In this document: piece by piece, positions 28,056 through 37,576 of the stretch
Layout of the letters: every line of letters begins with the position of its first letter
Numbering within the stretch: position 1 is the first letter of the stretch
From: Chryseosolibacter sp036402075
GTDB lineage: Bacteria; Bacteroidota; Bacteroidia; Cytophagales; Cyclobacteriaceae
Direction of reading: 5' to 3'
DNA: 64,000 nucleotides
Assembly: GCA_036402075.1 (NCBI GenBank)
Contig: DASWTP010000064.1
Span: 1 to 64,000 of the forward strand
Translations under genes and position numbers: made by a program
Notes under the pieces: model-generated
Told to the model about the DNA's origin: nothing
The model's input: the letters and a program-made list of their open reading frames with translations, nothing else
Databases searched by the model: none

Positions 28056-28640
28056 CTAGTGACGAACCCATTTGCTGATTTCGTCCGCTGATTTTCGCTT
28101 TGGGGCTTTTGGTTGCTCACGTGGCACACCTACGTGCATAAAACCAACTATCCGATCCTCTGCTTCGAGCCCGAAAACGGCTTTAGCCTCGGGGAAATAC
28201 GTGATCCCTCCTGTGCTGAGATAACACCCAACGTTGTAGGCGTGAGCGGTGAGGTACATATTTTCGATAGCGCAGTAAACCGCTCCGATCTCTTCCACCT
28301 CCGGAATGGAGCGCTTCGGATCGCGAACCATACACACGACAATGATGTGTGACGAAAGAAGAGGTTTCCGCAAGAGCTTCTGGTATTTCTCTTCCTTAAA
28401 TGACCCGTCTTTCATTGTTACCTCACGGAATACATCGGCCTGGCTCTGCGCGAACTGTTTAATGCCTTCGCCCGTAAAAACAATAAAGCGCCACGGTTGC
28501 GTGAGTTTGTGCGTTGGTGCCCACGTTGCGTTTATCAACATCTGCTTGATAATAGCATCATCAACCTTTTCACCCGTGTAAAATTCGGGGAAAACGGATC
28601 TTCGTGCTGCAACGAGCGTGTTAAAGTCATTAGGCGTCAT
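28056..28640 (-). CDS. Nitroreductase family flavoprotein
   Basis: The 194-residue protein matches the FMN-dependent nitroreductase fold. The N-terminal FMN-contact region is seen in AARRSVF and the WAPTHKLTQPWRF block (39-51), and the C-terminal half ends with a GVPREQPKAPKRK tail. Such enzymes reduce nitro groups or quinones using NAD(P)H. The sequence is closest in layout to the YdjA-like short subgroup. No signal peptide is present. It is divergent from the next gene, with a 286-base intergenic space that shows no other ORF. Confidence 0.85.
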   Translation of the reverse strand: MTPNDFNTLVAARRSVFPEFYTGEKVDDAIIKQMLINATWAPTHKLTQPWRFIVFTGEGIKQFAQSQADVFREVTMKDGSFKEEKYQKLLRKPLLSSHIIVVCMVRDPKRSIPEVEEIGAVYCAIENMYLTAHAYNVGCYLSTGGITYFPEAKAVFGLEAEDRIVGFMHVGVPREQPKAPKRKSADEISKWVRH

Positions 28641-28871
28641 AAATTAATTAACAGTTTGCGAAACCGAGCGAACAGCATTGAATAACGTCAGTCCTGTGTA
28701 ACCAGGAAACGCACTGGCTCGTATTTGTCATCTTCTCTTTCTTTTTTGTATGTGAGTTATCCGTCAAATTTCAGGAATTCTCTCATGCTAACAAAGCTTT
28801 TGAAGTGCACGGCAGCATGACACGTTAACGGAGGCTTTGCAGCAGCACTTAAGCACGTGATTTCTTTTGAC

Positions 28872-28879
28872 TACATTTG
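28872..28879 (+). promoter_or_regulatory. Candidate -7 element (TACATTTG)
   Basis: A full match to TAnnTTTG, 47 bases before the lipoprotein ATG at 28927. No well-placed -33 TTG was found. Confidence 0.4.
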
Positions 28880-28926
28880 TCAGCAATAAATAAAATTTGT
28901 TTCGCGAAATAAAGCTGAGACCTGCA

Positions 28927-29634
28927 ATGAAAAAATTTTTCTTGATCCTCCTGGTAGCCACCTCGTGTGCACCAACATACATTCCTAACCTGCGCAACTC
29001 TCCAATGTTTACACAAAAAGGAGAAGTGCAATTGAACTTCCAGGTCGGCAACGGCCTCAACGGTCAGGGAGCATGGGCGATCAGCGAAAATTTTGGCGTT
29101 ATCGGGAGTTATTCTTACCTCGAACGAAGTGGAGCAGACCAGTCATCGCCTGATTACCGCAAGCATACGTTTGGAGAAGCAGGCGTTGGCTACTTCAAGA
29201 ACACCGAAAGCATGTTTATTGAAGTATTTGGAGGCTACGGAGAGGGTACTGGTTTCAGCGATGATGCATTGGCATTCCTTGGATCTTCCGGTTACACGGC
29301 ATCCGGAAACTATAAACGTTATTTCCTTCAACCTGCCTTTGGAATGAATAAGAAGATCATGTTCGTATCATTTGTTCCACGATTTTCGCTGGTTGAATTC
29401 ACCGAGTTCTCAACGGGAGGAGTTCGCTACCTTGTTGATGAGGATCCAACATTGTTCTTCGAGCCTGCGGTGATTGGCCGTGTGAATTTTCACAAGAACT
29501 TTTATTTCACATTTCAGGGCGGACTCTCCGTTCCTGTTTCCAACGATCCGTTTTTTGAATACCGCCTGATGCAAATCTCAAGTGGACTGGGAGTGCGCTT
29601 TGGCGGCAAGAACACGGAAGAAATTAGGAATTAA
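28927..29634 (+). CDS. Lipid-anchored probable outer-membrane beta-barrel protein
   Basis: The 235-residue product begins with a lipoprotein signal ending in ATSC (Cys14). The ATG at 28927 gives the compact signal, whereas an upstream reading adds a charged stretch. The mature part alternates Gly/aromatic beta strands (GAWAISENFGVIGSYSYLE and later YFKN ... FGGYGEGTGF), ends in GLGVRFGGKN, and looks like an 8-10-strand barrel. Function is unknown. It converges with the amidohydrolase gene. Confidence 0.65.
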   Translation: MKKFFLILLVATSCAPTYIPNLRNSPMFTQKGEVQLNFQVGNGLNGQGAWAISENFGVIGSYSYLERSGADQSSPDYRKHTFGEAGVGYFKNTESMFIEVFGGYGEGTGFSDDALAFLGSSGYTASGNYKRYFLQPAFGMNKKIMFVSFVPRFSLVEFTEFSTGGVRYLVDEDPTLFFEPAVIGRVNFHKNFYFTFQGGLSVPVSNDPFFEYRLMQISSGLGVRFGGKNTEEIRN

Positions 29635-29651
29635 GATTTTAGATTATCGGT

Positions 29652-30761
29652 TTATTTCGGAAACTGACTCGCATCAATATTCGGAATTACCTTCAAGGCG
29701 TTCTTATAGTAGATTTTTTTAAGAATATCATCAGGCAAGCCCAGCCCATACATGCGCCAGAAGGCGTGGTAGCGTTTGTGGTATGGGAAGTATTCGTCTT
29801 CCGTTTCAAGAACACGGAAGTACGTTTCATATTCTTCCGGCACCCAGCTGTCTTTACCGAACATCACGCGGTCCTGATATTTCGTCAAGAACGCTTTTGC
29901 AGCACGCGGTTGTCTGCCGAGTTCGGCAATTACCGCCCCGATCTCTGTATACATATTTGGAAACTTATCCATTAGCTCACCAAGCTTTTTCAGATCGCTT
30001 CCGTACCAACCCATGTGGGCGTTGATGAATTTAGTCTTCGGATGTTTTTTAAAAATATTGTGCTGCTCGGCTATGATGGTTTCCCACGATACGGGATCGT
30101 TGTCGTGCCTTCTGCCCGGATGCAATTTCAGTTCTAACCAGCGCTCGTTGTTCTTGTCAATTGGTTGCCAGAATTGTTTTGGATCGGCTGCATGAATTAA
30201 AACCGGAATTCCCAGTTCGCCACACTTTGCCCAGATCGCATCAATGCGCGGGTCATCAATTTTGATGCGGTTGCCTTTACTGTCTTTGCTGAACATTCCG
30301 AGGCTCTTGTAAATCTTCAGCCCATTCGCACCCTTTCTCACATCGTCTTCCAGTTGTTTTACCATACGGCTTTGCCACTCGGCATCGTCAATCCCACCGA
30401 AGTCAACATTGGTGAAGACGATAAAGCGTTTCGGGTTGGTCTTCTTAACGTTATCCAGGGATTTATCAAGGTGCTCTGTGCTTCCGCGGCCGCGTCCACT
30501 GAGATTCACCATCACCTGCATGTTCAGCTCGTCCATCTTTTTCGCCAGTTCATTGAGGTCCTGGGTGGGCATCGAAAACTGGTGGTTGTGAACATCGATA
30601 AAGGGAAATTTCGCCCGCGTAACCCGATGCTCCGGAACGACAAGAGATGAAGGTGGTTCGTATTCTTCGAAATCCATCTTCATATCAAGAGGTACTTCCT
30701 GCGACCAGGCGGAGGTGAGTGAAAGGATCAGGGCAATAGCAGGCAAAAACCGAAAGCGCAT
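29652..30761 (-). CDS. Secreted amidohydrolase (Amidohydrolase_2 type)
   Basis: The 369-residue product has a signal peptide ending in SAWSQ. The ATG at 30761 is preferred over a TTG at 30779. The TIM-barrel metal ligands are visible: HNH after IDV near the start of the mature protein, IHAAD in the middle, NAHMGW, and an Asp in GKDSW. The family includes decarboxylases and lactone hydrolases. Export suggests degradation of an external substrate. The specific reaction cannot be told from motifs. Confidence 0.85.
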   Translation of the reverse strand: MRFRFLPAIALILSLTSAWSQEVPLDMKMDFEEYEPPSSLVVPEHRVTRAKFPFIDVHNHQFSMPTQDLNELAKKMDELNMQVMVNLSGRGRGSTEHLDKSLDNVKKTNPKRFIVFTNVDFGGIDDAEWQSRMVKQLEDDVRKGANGLKIYKSLGMFSKDSKGNRIKIDDPRIDAIWAKCGELGIPVLIHAADPKQFWQPIDKNNERWLELKLHPGRRHDNDPVSWETIIAEQHNIFKKHPKTKFINAHMGWYGSDLKKLGELMDKFPNMYTEIGAVIAELGRQPRAAKAFLTKYQDRVMFGKDSWVPEEYETYFRVLETEDEYFPYHKRYHAFWRMYGLGLPDDILKKIYYKNALKVIPNIDASQFPK

Positions 30762-30862
30762 AAATAAAAATTTTTTCAAGATACGGGGAATACAGTCACT
30801 TCGTTAAAAATTCTGTCAGGCGGATTAAACTGTGTATCAGTGAATAAAAGCCGAATAATTCA

Positions 30863-30870
30863 TAAATTTG
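30863..30870 (+). promoter_or_regulatory. Candidate -7 element (TAAATTTG)
   Basis: A full match to TAnnTTTG, 13 bases before the TPR-protein ATG. No clear -33 TTG was found. Confidence 0.4.
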
Positions 30871-30883
30871 ACAGGTTATACTT

Positions 30884-31990
30884 ATGAAAAAATCATATTT
30901 CACGCTTGCCCTTTGTCTGTGTCTGACCGTGGCTTTTGCACAGGATCCTCTTGAGTCTGCAAAAAAGAAACTTCAGGCGGGTGACTTTGCGGGCGCCAAG
31001 GCAGATCTCAGCAAACTAATCGATGGTCAGCCGAAGAATAAGCTGGCGTTGAACCTGCGGGGCAAGGCAAAGGCGGGGCTCAACGATTTTTATGGCGCCA
31101 TAGGGGACTTTAACGCGGCCCTCGAAATCGATTCTACTTTTGCAGAGGCACTTAACAACCGGGGCGAGGCCAAGCTTGATCTCGAAGATGACGATGCGGC
31201 AATACTCGACTTTGACAAAGCAATAAAATTTAATCCGAAATTTGCTGACGCCTATACTAATCGCGGCCTCGCGAAGTATAACATCGAGGATTTGCAAGGC
31301 GCCTATTTCGATTTTTCGAAGGCACTTGAGCTCGGCCCTGCCGATGCCGACAAATACTTTAACCGTGGAGTGGCAAAAGCTGAGTTAGGTGAATTCATCA
31401 GCGCCATCGATGATTATACCAAAGCGATTGAAATGGACAAGGCCGATGGAAGTCTTTTCAACTATCGAGGCGTAGCGCATTACAATGCCGGGAATATCGA
31501 TCAGGCGATTGCCGACTATGATCAGGCGATCAAGCTTGACGCAAAAGATCCACTAAAGTTTGAAAACCGGGCATTGGCAAAAAGCGCGAAAGAGGATTTT
31601 AAAGGTGCCCTGGAAGATTACAACAGGGCAATCGAACTTGATGCCGAACAGCCTGAAACATTCAATCTTCGTGGTGTAGTAAAGCACAATCTTGCAGATT
31701 ACGATGGTGCGATTGCCGACTACACAAAAGCGATTGAACTCGATGAAACGAACCCGGTTTACTTTGACAACCGCGCGCTAAGCAGAACAGAGAAGGAGGA
31801 CTTTGCCGGGGCCGTGGAGGACTACACAGCTTCCATCGAACTCTATCCAAGCGATGCAGAGACGTTTTTCCAGCGCGGGCTGGCCAAGCTCGGCATGAAC
31901 AATCAGTATGATGCTTGTCTCGACTTTAAACGAGCTGAAGAAATGGGATCGCCTGATGCAAAAGCAGCCATCAAAAAAAATTGCAAATAG
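30884..31990 (+). CDS. Secreted TPR-repeat protein
   Basis: The 368-residue product has a signal peptide ending in AFAQ (about residue 20) and then about ten consecutive 34-residue tetratricopeptide repeats filling the rest. They are marked by the repeated pattern N-R-G-x-A-K ... A-I-x-D-Y-x-K-A-I-E-L. TPR solenoids bind peptides or assemble complexes; this one would do so in the periplasm. Its stop codon overlaps a possible TTG start of the lipid kinase gene, so the two are probably cotranscribed. Confidence 0.92.
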   Translation: MKKSYFTLALCLCLTVAFAQDPLESAKKKLQAGDFAGAKADLSKLIDGQPKNKLALNLRGKAKAGLNDFYGAIGDFNAALEIDSTFAEALNNRGEAKLDLEDDDAAILDFDKAIKFNPKFADAYTNRGLAKYNIEDLQGAYFDFSKALELGPADADKYFNRGVAKAELGEFISAIDDYTKAIEMDKADGSLFNYRGVAHYNAGNIDQAIADYDQAIKLDAKDPLKFENRALAKSAKEDFKGALEDYNRAIELDAEQPETFNLRGVVKHNLADYDGAIADYTKAIELDETNPVYFDNRALSRTEKEDFAGAVEDYTASIELYPSDAETFFQRGLAKLGMNNQYDACLDFKRAEEMGSPDAKAAIKKNCK

Positions 31991-31998
31991 CTTCTGCA

Positions 31999-32916
31999 GT
32001 GAAAAGGAAGAGTGTCGTTGTCATACTGAATGGTATTTCTCTTCGCAGGAAAACTTTCTATAAAACATTCCTCCCCGTACTTTCAGCGATAGCAGACGTA
32101 GAGGTGAAAGAAACACTCACCAAGAACGATGCTGTGTCACTCGCCTCAAAGGCCTGTGATCACTATGTGGACGCTATTCTTGCAGCAGGCGGTGATGGCA
32201 CACTGAATCAGGTTGTAAATGGCGTGCTCGCGGGTCGCGAAACGGCTTCGAAGCTTCCCGCGATAGGACTCATACCTCTTGGCTCAGGCAATGATTTTGC
32301 GAGAACCGCCCAGGTTAGAAGTGACCCGCGACAAATCCAATCGCTTTTAGAACGATTTGCTCCAAAAAAAATTGATGTTGGTGTCATCCAGTTCACCAGC
32401 TCCCAACTTCACAAGACAGAAACTCGCTATTTTGTGAACATGGCCGATATGGGAATGGGGCCAATTGTTGTCGACAAAGTGCTAAAAAGCGGAAGAGCAC
32501 TCGGTCATGCCGCAGCGTACTACAAGAGCATTATCGCAACTTTTTTCCAATACAAGCTCGTTGAAGTCGAGGCAATAGCCAGCGATTGGAAATGGAGCGG
32601 AAAGCTGCGAACGCTGGGTGTTGGAAATGGGAAATATTACGGCCACGGGATGGGTATTACTCCGGATGCAATTTTAGACGACCGAATGTTTCACGTATTC
32701 ATTTGCGGAAACGTTTCTGTGTTTGACTTTATTCGTTACACCGGGCATCTTAAGAAAGGGAAACATATCAACCTGCCGGAGATTCATTACAAAACGGCAA
32801 CCGAGATTGTATTTACCTCCGAGAAGCAATGCCTTATTGAGGGCGATGGAGAAATTTTCGGGCAGTTGCCCGCAAAAGTCAGCCTCTTAAACCGTCAGCT
32901 TGACTTCCTGATATAA
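31999..32916 (+). CDS. Diacylglycerol/lipid kinase (DagK/YegS family)
   Basis: The 305-residue protein has the DAGK catalytic signature: the nucleotide-binding GGDGTLNQVVNG block and PLGSGNDFART, plus a C-terminal EGDGE. Such kinases phosphorylate diacylglycerol or sphingoid-type lipids at the inner face of the membrane. The GTG at 31999 is preferred since it gives the usual KRKSVVVILNG opening; a TTG at 31981 overlaps the TPR gene. No signal peptide is present. Confidence 0.88.
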   Translation: MKRKSVVVILNGISLRRKTFYKTFLPVLSAIADVEVKETLTKNDAVSLASKACDHYVDAILAAGGDGTLNQVVNGVLAGRETASKLPAIGLIPLGSGNDFARTAQVRSDPRQIQSLLERFAPKKIDVGVIQFTSSQLHKTETRYFVNMADMGMGPIVVDKVLKSGRALGHAAAYYKSIIATFFQYKLVEVEAIASDWKWSGKLRTLGVGNGKYYGHGMGITPDAILDDRMFHVFICGNVSVFDFIRYTGHLKKGKHINLPEIHYKTATEIVFTSEKQCLIEGDGEIFGQLPAKVSLLNRQLDFLI

Positions 32917-32943
32917 AAAAAGCCGGGCGAACCCGGCTCTCAA
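32914..32943 (-). terminator. Rho-independent terminator
   Basis: AGCCGGG (32921-32927) pairs with CCCGGCT (32932-32938) around CGAA. The T-run is on the minus strand, so it mainly ends the convergent RDD gene. The plus-strand side has only a weak T-tract. Confidence 0.8.
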
Positions 32944-32960
32944 TTTAGATAACGTTAAAA

Positions 32961-33476
32961 TCATTTCTTCACCACAAGCGTGCTCGCCATGAGGTCGTGC
33001 AAGGCTTGTTTCTTTTCTGTGAAGGCGGCCATGATATAGCCGATGCACATGAACGAGCTTGAAATGAGTTTGCCGATGCCTCTTAAAAAAGCTTTTCCAA
33101 AGGAGATTCGGTTTCCATCAAGGTCTGTTACTTTGATACCCAGGGCCATCTTTCCCACACTTGCCTGCGCTTTTGACGATTCCATGATTGCATAATAGAG
33201 AACGGAAATAGCGTAAACGATCAGGATGACCGAGCCGATGGCTGCGATGATGGTCCCGATCACTCCTACTGCAGCTCCATCGGAAAGGCCACCGTTCTCA
33301 GAATCAATCTGTGAGACGATGCCCAAACCCATTGCTGCAAGAATGGGCGTAACAACTATTCCCTGGATGCAACCAATAATTATCCAATCAATAAGCATGG
33401 CAACAAGGCGGGAAATAAAGCTTGCGTAGACAAGACTCGATTGAGTCATTACAGGAGGTGTAGCGGTGGTATTCAT
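32961..33476 (-). CDS. RDD family membrane protein
   Basis: The 171-residue protein has three to four membrane segments. It carries the family hallmark residues Arg, Asp and Asp in the pattern SRLVAMLIDW and later KVTDLDGNRISFGKAFLRGI. RDD proteins are small integral membrane proteins of mostly unknown function; some are proposed transporters. It converges with the lipid kinase gene. Confidence 0.88.
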   Translation of the reverse strand: MNTTATPPVMTQSSLVYASFISRLVAMLIDWIIIGCIQGIVVTPILAAMGLGIVSQIDSENGGLSDGAAVGVIGTIIAAIGSVILIVYAISVLYYAIMESSKAQASVGKMALGIKVTDLDGNRISFGKAFLRGIGKLISSSFMCIGYIMAAFTEKKQALHDLMASTLVVKK

Positions 33477-33535
33477 AAGGAGGTTAAGGTTTAGTAAACT
33501 TTCTGTAATTTACTCATTCGATAGTAAAACCTAAA

Positions 33536-34063
33536 GTGAATTCAAAACTTCAACAACAGTTCACGTTACTGGAGCAGACACGAGCGGAGATCGTCAGCCT
33601 GGTCCTGCCACTCGAAGAGTCGTCTTTCAGCAGAAGTTATGGTGACAAGTGGTCGATCGCTCAAATCCTGATTCATGTTATTACCAGCGAAAGATTGGCC
33701 GTGCTCTACATGCGAAAGAAATTTCAGGGGGTAGACAACCTGAAAGATTCGGGATCGATTGAGTCGCTCAAGCGTTTGTTGTTGCGGGTCTCTCAACGCC
33801 TGCCGTTCAAATTTAAAGCTCCAGCCACAATCCAAGACAAGACACCAGAGCCACCCACTAAGGACGCGTTGCTTAACCTCTGGGAAGCTGAACGTACGAA
33901 ACTCAATGCATTCCTCTGCTCGATTGAAGAAAAGAATGTAAATAAAATGATCTTCAAACATCCAATTGCCGGAATGCTGAACGCAGCCCAGGGGGTAGCA
34001 TTTCTGCGCGAGCATTTGCTTCACCACAAACCGCAAATTGTAAAGCTCACGAAACAATCGTAG
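33536..34063 (+). CDS. DinB-like (DinB_2) protein
   Basis: The 175-residue protein fits the four-helix DinB/YfiT bundle, which binds a metal through three histidines. Candidate ligands are the His in AQILIHV and two in REHLLHHKPQ. The opening EEQTRAEIV-like helix and the KWSIAQILIH phrase are typical. The start codon is GTG. The family often contains thiol-dependent transferases, and the substrate here is unknown. It is divergent from the RDD gene. Confidence 0.8.
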   Translation: MNSKLQQQFTLLEQTRAEIVSLVLPLEESSFSRSYGDKWSIAQILIHVITSERLAVLYMRKKFQGVDNLKDSGSIESLKRLLLRVSQRLPFKFKAPATIQDKTPEPPTKDALLNLWEAERTKLNAFLCSIEEKNVNKMIFKHPIAGMLNAAQGVAFLREHLLHHKPQIVKLTKQS

Positions 34064-34155
34064 CCAGATGACATCTTAAAAGTTTGCACATAACAACCGT
34101 TTTGATCTTACGCCCTATATCTTAAATTTATAATTTCACAAACAAACCCTGCTTC

Positions 34156-36693
34156 ATGAACCGAATTTTCCTGCTCGTCATTCTTTTATTGACGGCATCC
34201 TTCGCCAAGGCCCAACAGCAACGTTTACAATCGCCAAAAGAATTTCTTGGCTACGAGCTCGGAGAGCGGTTTACCCGTCACCATCGCGTGGTCGAATATT
34301 ATAAGCATGTGGCTGACGTGATGGAGAATGTCAGTTTGACGCAATATGGTGAAACGTACGAGCATCGGTCGCTGGTTTATGCCATTGTCACATCCCCTGA
34401 AAATTTTAAGAACCTTGAGCAGATCCGTACAGACAACTTAAAGCGCACGCTTGCCGAAGGGTCGGCATCGGGGGATCGCAAAGCCATCGTCTGGCTAAGC
34501 TACAACGTGCATGGTAACGAAGCGAACTCGCTTGAGGCTTCCATGTGGACCTTGTATGAGCTCGCCAATCCATCGAATACAAGAACGCAGGAATGGCTGA
34601 AGAATACGGTTGTGATTCTGGATCCGTGTATCAACCCGGATGGGAGAGATCGCTATGCAAATTTCTATAATCAATACGGCCACCGTGTACCGAACCCTTC
34701 TGGTGATTCGAAGGAGCACCGTGAACCCTGGCCAGGCGGAAGAGCCAACCACTACTTGTTTGACCTGAATCGTGACTGGGCATGGCAGACTCAAATCGAA
34801 TCGCAGCAACGCCTGAAAGTGTATAACCAGTGGATGCCGCACGTTCACGTTGACTTCCACGAACAAGGCTATAATAACCCTTACTTTTTTGCCCCTGCTG
34901 CGGAGCCATTCCATGAGGTAATTTCTCCCTGGCAACGTGAGTTCCAGGTCATGATTGGAAAAAATCACGCGCGCTATTTCGATGAACAGGGATGGCTTTA
35001 TTTCACTAAGGAGGTTTTCGATCTCTATTATCCAAGTTATGGAGACACCTATCCGACCTATAACGGAGCGATTGGGATGACCTACGAACAAGGGGGAAGC
35101 GGTTTTGGTGGTTTGTCAATTACAACCGAGACAGGCGATCCACTCACGTTGAAAGATCGACTGACGCATCACCACACTACCGGATTGTCTACCGTTGAAA
35201 TCACGTCACGCAATGCAAGTCGCGTGGTTGAAGAGTTCGAAAAATATTTCCGTGAAAGCAATGCCAACCCGGCCTCGCCTTACAAAACATACGTGATAAA
35301 AGCCGACAATAACCGCGACAAGCTGCAGCACTTAACTACATGGCTGGATACACATGGCATCAAGTACGGTTCCGCATCAGCCGGAAAAGCATTGAAAGGA
35401 TTTGATTTTCAGTTGCAGGCACAGGGTAACTTTAATTTGACTTCGGAAGACCTCATTATCAGCGCCTACCAACCGAAATCTAAATTGCTGACGACATTAT
35501 TTGAACCTCAGTCAAAGCTCTCAGATTCCATGACGTATGATATCACTGCCTGGAACCTGATGTATGCTTATAACCTGAAGGCCTTTGCCACGCCCGAGCG
35601 GATCAACATTGGAAAAAATTTCGAGCTCGCTTCGAATGCCGATCCTGCATTAGTCAACAAACCTTACGTCTACATCTTCAAATACGAAAATCTGAAAGAT
35701 GCAGAGTTCTTGGGCGCGCTCATGCAAAAGGACGTTAAAGTTCGGGCAGCCCGGAAAGCATTCAGTATTACCAATCAAAATTTCGCACCGGGAACATTAC
35801 TGGTTGCAAGGAGAAACAACGAACACATACGCGACTTTGATGCACTCATTCAAACCACTGCCAAGGAGTACAGCCGAACGTTGTACGCGTCATCTACCGG
35901 GTTTATGGATAAAGGAAAAGACGTTGGGTCAAGCGATGTCAGCTTTCTCAAGGCTCCGAAAGTGGCGGTGCTGATTGGTGAACAGACGTCATCGTTGTCC
36001 AGCGGAGAAATCTGGTATTTCTTTGAACAAAATCTGAAATATCCCATTACACATTTGGGCACTGAATACGTTAAGAACATTGACTTGAAGAAGTATGACG
36101 TGCTGGTGGTGCCGGAAGGAAACTACCGTCTTTTTGACGAAGCGATGCTTGCCCAGGTTTCAACATGGGTTTCGGGAGGAGGACGATTGATCGTTGTTGC
36201 CAACGGAATCAATTCATTTGCTGGCAAAGATGGATTTGGAATTAAAAACTATTTGTCAGACAGTGAAAAATCGGATGCGGAAAAGAAGGAGAAGGAGCTA
36301 AAGGAAAAGGATGTTCTGGCACGCTACGAGGACTATGAGCGAAAACAGTTGTCTGATTACATCTCAGGCGCGATTTATAAAGTGACGGTTGATAATTCTC
36401 ATCCGCTTGCCTTCGGTCTAGGCAACACCTACTACACACTGAAGACAAATGAGAATCGTTTTGCTTTCCTCGAGGATGGTGGAAATGTTGGAGTGATCAA
36501 AGGTAAAGCAAAGCCGGTTCAGGGATTTGCGGGATATCGCGCCAATCAACGGATGGATAACACCCTGGTATTTGGCGTTCAGCAAAAAGGCCAGGGGAAT
36601 ATTGTGTACCTGGTTGATAATCCGCTGTTCCGATGCTTCTGGGAGAACGGCAAGATGGTGTTTGCAAACGCTGTGTTTATGGTTGGAATGTAG
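34156..36693 (+). CDS. Secreted M14-type zinc carboxypeptidase
   Basis: The 845-residue product has a signal peptide ending in FAKAQ (residue 20) and an M14 peptidase domain. Zinc ligands His119 and Glu122 lie in NVHGNEAN and the third, His235, in HVDFHEQG. The substrate-binding NPDGRDRY (about 160-167) and the catalytic-Glu region MTYEQGGSG (about 310) are present. The C-terminal half carries a class I glutamine-amidotransferase-like fold near 600-690 (VAVLIGE ... YDVLVVPEGNY), as in large Bacteroidota M14 proteins. It probably trims peptides outside the cytoplasm. Confidence 0.92.
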   Translation: MNRIFLLVILLLTASFAKAQQQRLQSPKEFLGYELGERFTRHHRVVEYYKHVADVMENVSLTQYGETYEHRSLVYAIVTSPENFKNLEQIRTDNLKRTLAEGSASGDRKAIVWLSYNVHGNEANSLEASMWTLYELANPSNTRTQEWLKNTVVILDPCINPDGRDRYANFYNQYGHRVPNPSGDSKEHREPWPGGRANHYLFDLNRDWAWQTQIESQQRLKVYNQWMPHVHVDFHEQGYNNPYFFAPAAEPFHEVISPWQREFQVMIGKNHARYFDEQGWLYFTKEVFDLYYPSYGDTYPTYNGAIGMTYEQGGSGFGGLSITTETGDPLTLKDRLTHHHTTGLSTVEITSRNASRVVEEFEKYFRESNANPASPYKTYVIKADNNRDKLQHLTTWLDTHGIKYGSASAGKALKGFDFQLQAQGNFNLTSEDLIISAYQPKSKLLTTLFEPQSKLSDSMTYDITAWNLMYAYNLKAFATPERINIGKNFELASNADPALVNKPYVYIFKYENLKDAEFLGALMQKDVKVRAARKAFSITNQNFAPGTLLVARRNNEHIRDFDALIQTTAKEYSRTLYASSTGFMDKGKDVGSSDVSFLKAPKVAVLIGEQTSSLSSGEIWYFFEQNLKYPITHLGTEYVKNIDLKKYDVLVVPEGNYRLFDEAMLAQVSTWVSGGGRLIVVANGINSFAGKDGFGIKNYLSDSEKSDAEKKEKELKEKDVLARYEDYERKQLSDYISGAIYKVTVDNSHPLAFGLGNTYYTLKTNENRFAFLEDGGNVGVIKGKAKPVQGFAGYRANQRMDNTLVFGVQQKGQGNIVYLVDNPLFRCFWENGKMVFANAVFMVGM

Positions 36694-36788
36694 GTTTTTC
36701 ACCGCGAAGACGCGGAGGTATCATAAACTGGCTTATAATCTGCAACTCGTAAGCACCCGAAGCGTGCGATAAAAGTTTGAAAATAGAG

Positions 36789-36823
36789 ATGCGAAGACCT
36801 GTGATCAGATCAGGCCTTCGCAT
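36789..36823. terminator. Imperfect hairpin, probable terminator
   Basis: ATGCGAAGACCTG (36789-36801) pairs with CAGGCCTTCGCAT (36811-36823) with one mismatch. It lies between the convergent M14 and tpx genes. The T-tract is weak. Confidence 0.5.
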
Positions 36824-36880
36824 TATTTAACTTTCGCCTTTCCCCGCGCCCCTCCGGTAAAACAGCATTTCAAGAGAGCG

Positions 36881-37384
36881 CTAGCGAGCGATACTTTTCA
36901 ACGCTGCGTCATAATTTGGCTCCTGCCCGATCACGGGAACAAGCTCAGTGTGCCGAACAACACCATCAGGGCCGATCACAACGATTGCCCTGGCATGGAG
37001 TCCGGTGAAGCCCCCGGTCGTCATCAGCACACCGTAATTTTTCGAGAACCCTTTATTAAGAAAATCTGAAAGAAGAACAACGTTGTTAATACCCTCCGCT
37101 GCACAAAATCGCTTATGGGCAAAAGGTAAATCTTTCGAAATACTGATCACCATTGTATTGGGGACGGTTGTGGCAAGTTTGTTGAACTCACGTACAGACG
37201 TGGCGCAAACCCGTGTATCAATGCTGGGGAAAATGTTCAGAATGACATTTTTTCCAGCGTAGTCTTTTAATGACATTTCCTTAAAGTCGGTGCCCGCAAG
37301 TTTGAAGTCAGGTGCCGGGCTTCCAACCGATGGGAGTTCCCCGTCAATTTCTACAATGTTTTCTCCGAGTTTTGTCTGTGCCAT
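36881..37384 (-). CDS. tpx: Thiol peroxidase
   Basis: Tpx is an atypical 2-Cys peroxiredoxin that reduces hydroperoxides with thioredoxin. The 167-residue product has the peroxidatic Cys60 in DTRVCATSVREF and the resolving Cys94 in KRFCAAEGI, at the spacing expected for the family. The opening FKLAGTDF is typical. There is no signal peptide, so it is cytoplasmic. It stands alone on its strand. Confidence 0.95.
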   Translation of the reverse strand: MAQTKLGENIVEIDGELPSVGSPAPDFKLAGTDFKEMSLKDYAGKNVILNIFPSIDTRVCATSVREFNKLATTVPNTMVISISKDLPFAHKRFCAAEGINNVVLLSDFLNKGFSKNYGVLMTTGGFTGLHARAIVVIGPDGVVRHTELVPVIGQEPNYDAALKSIAR

Positions 37385-37576
37385 GCTTATTATTAAAGGT
37401 GTACGTTCAAAAATAGTGAATCCGCTAAACCTAAAAGATCACGCTGCATAACAACGGCAACCGGCCTTTTGTTTTCATAATTTGACCTTTGGCCTTATTC
37501 TCAACACACATTATTGCTGAACGGTAGTGATTGACTGACGGAATCAGTAAATTTCTTGTCTTCCAATATACCCGTC

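Noticed and set aside
33478..33490. AGGAGG-type sequence as a ribosome binding site
   Set aside because: It is on the plus strand but about 50 bases before the GTG start of the DinB-like gene, too far to act.
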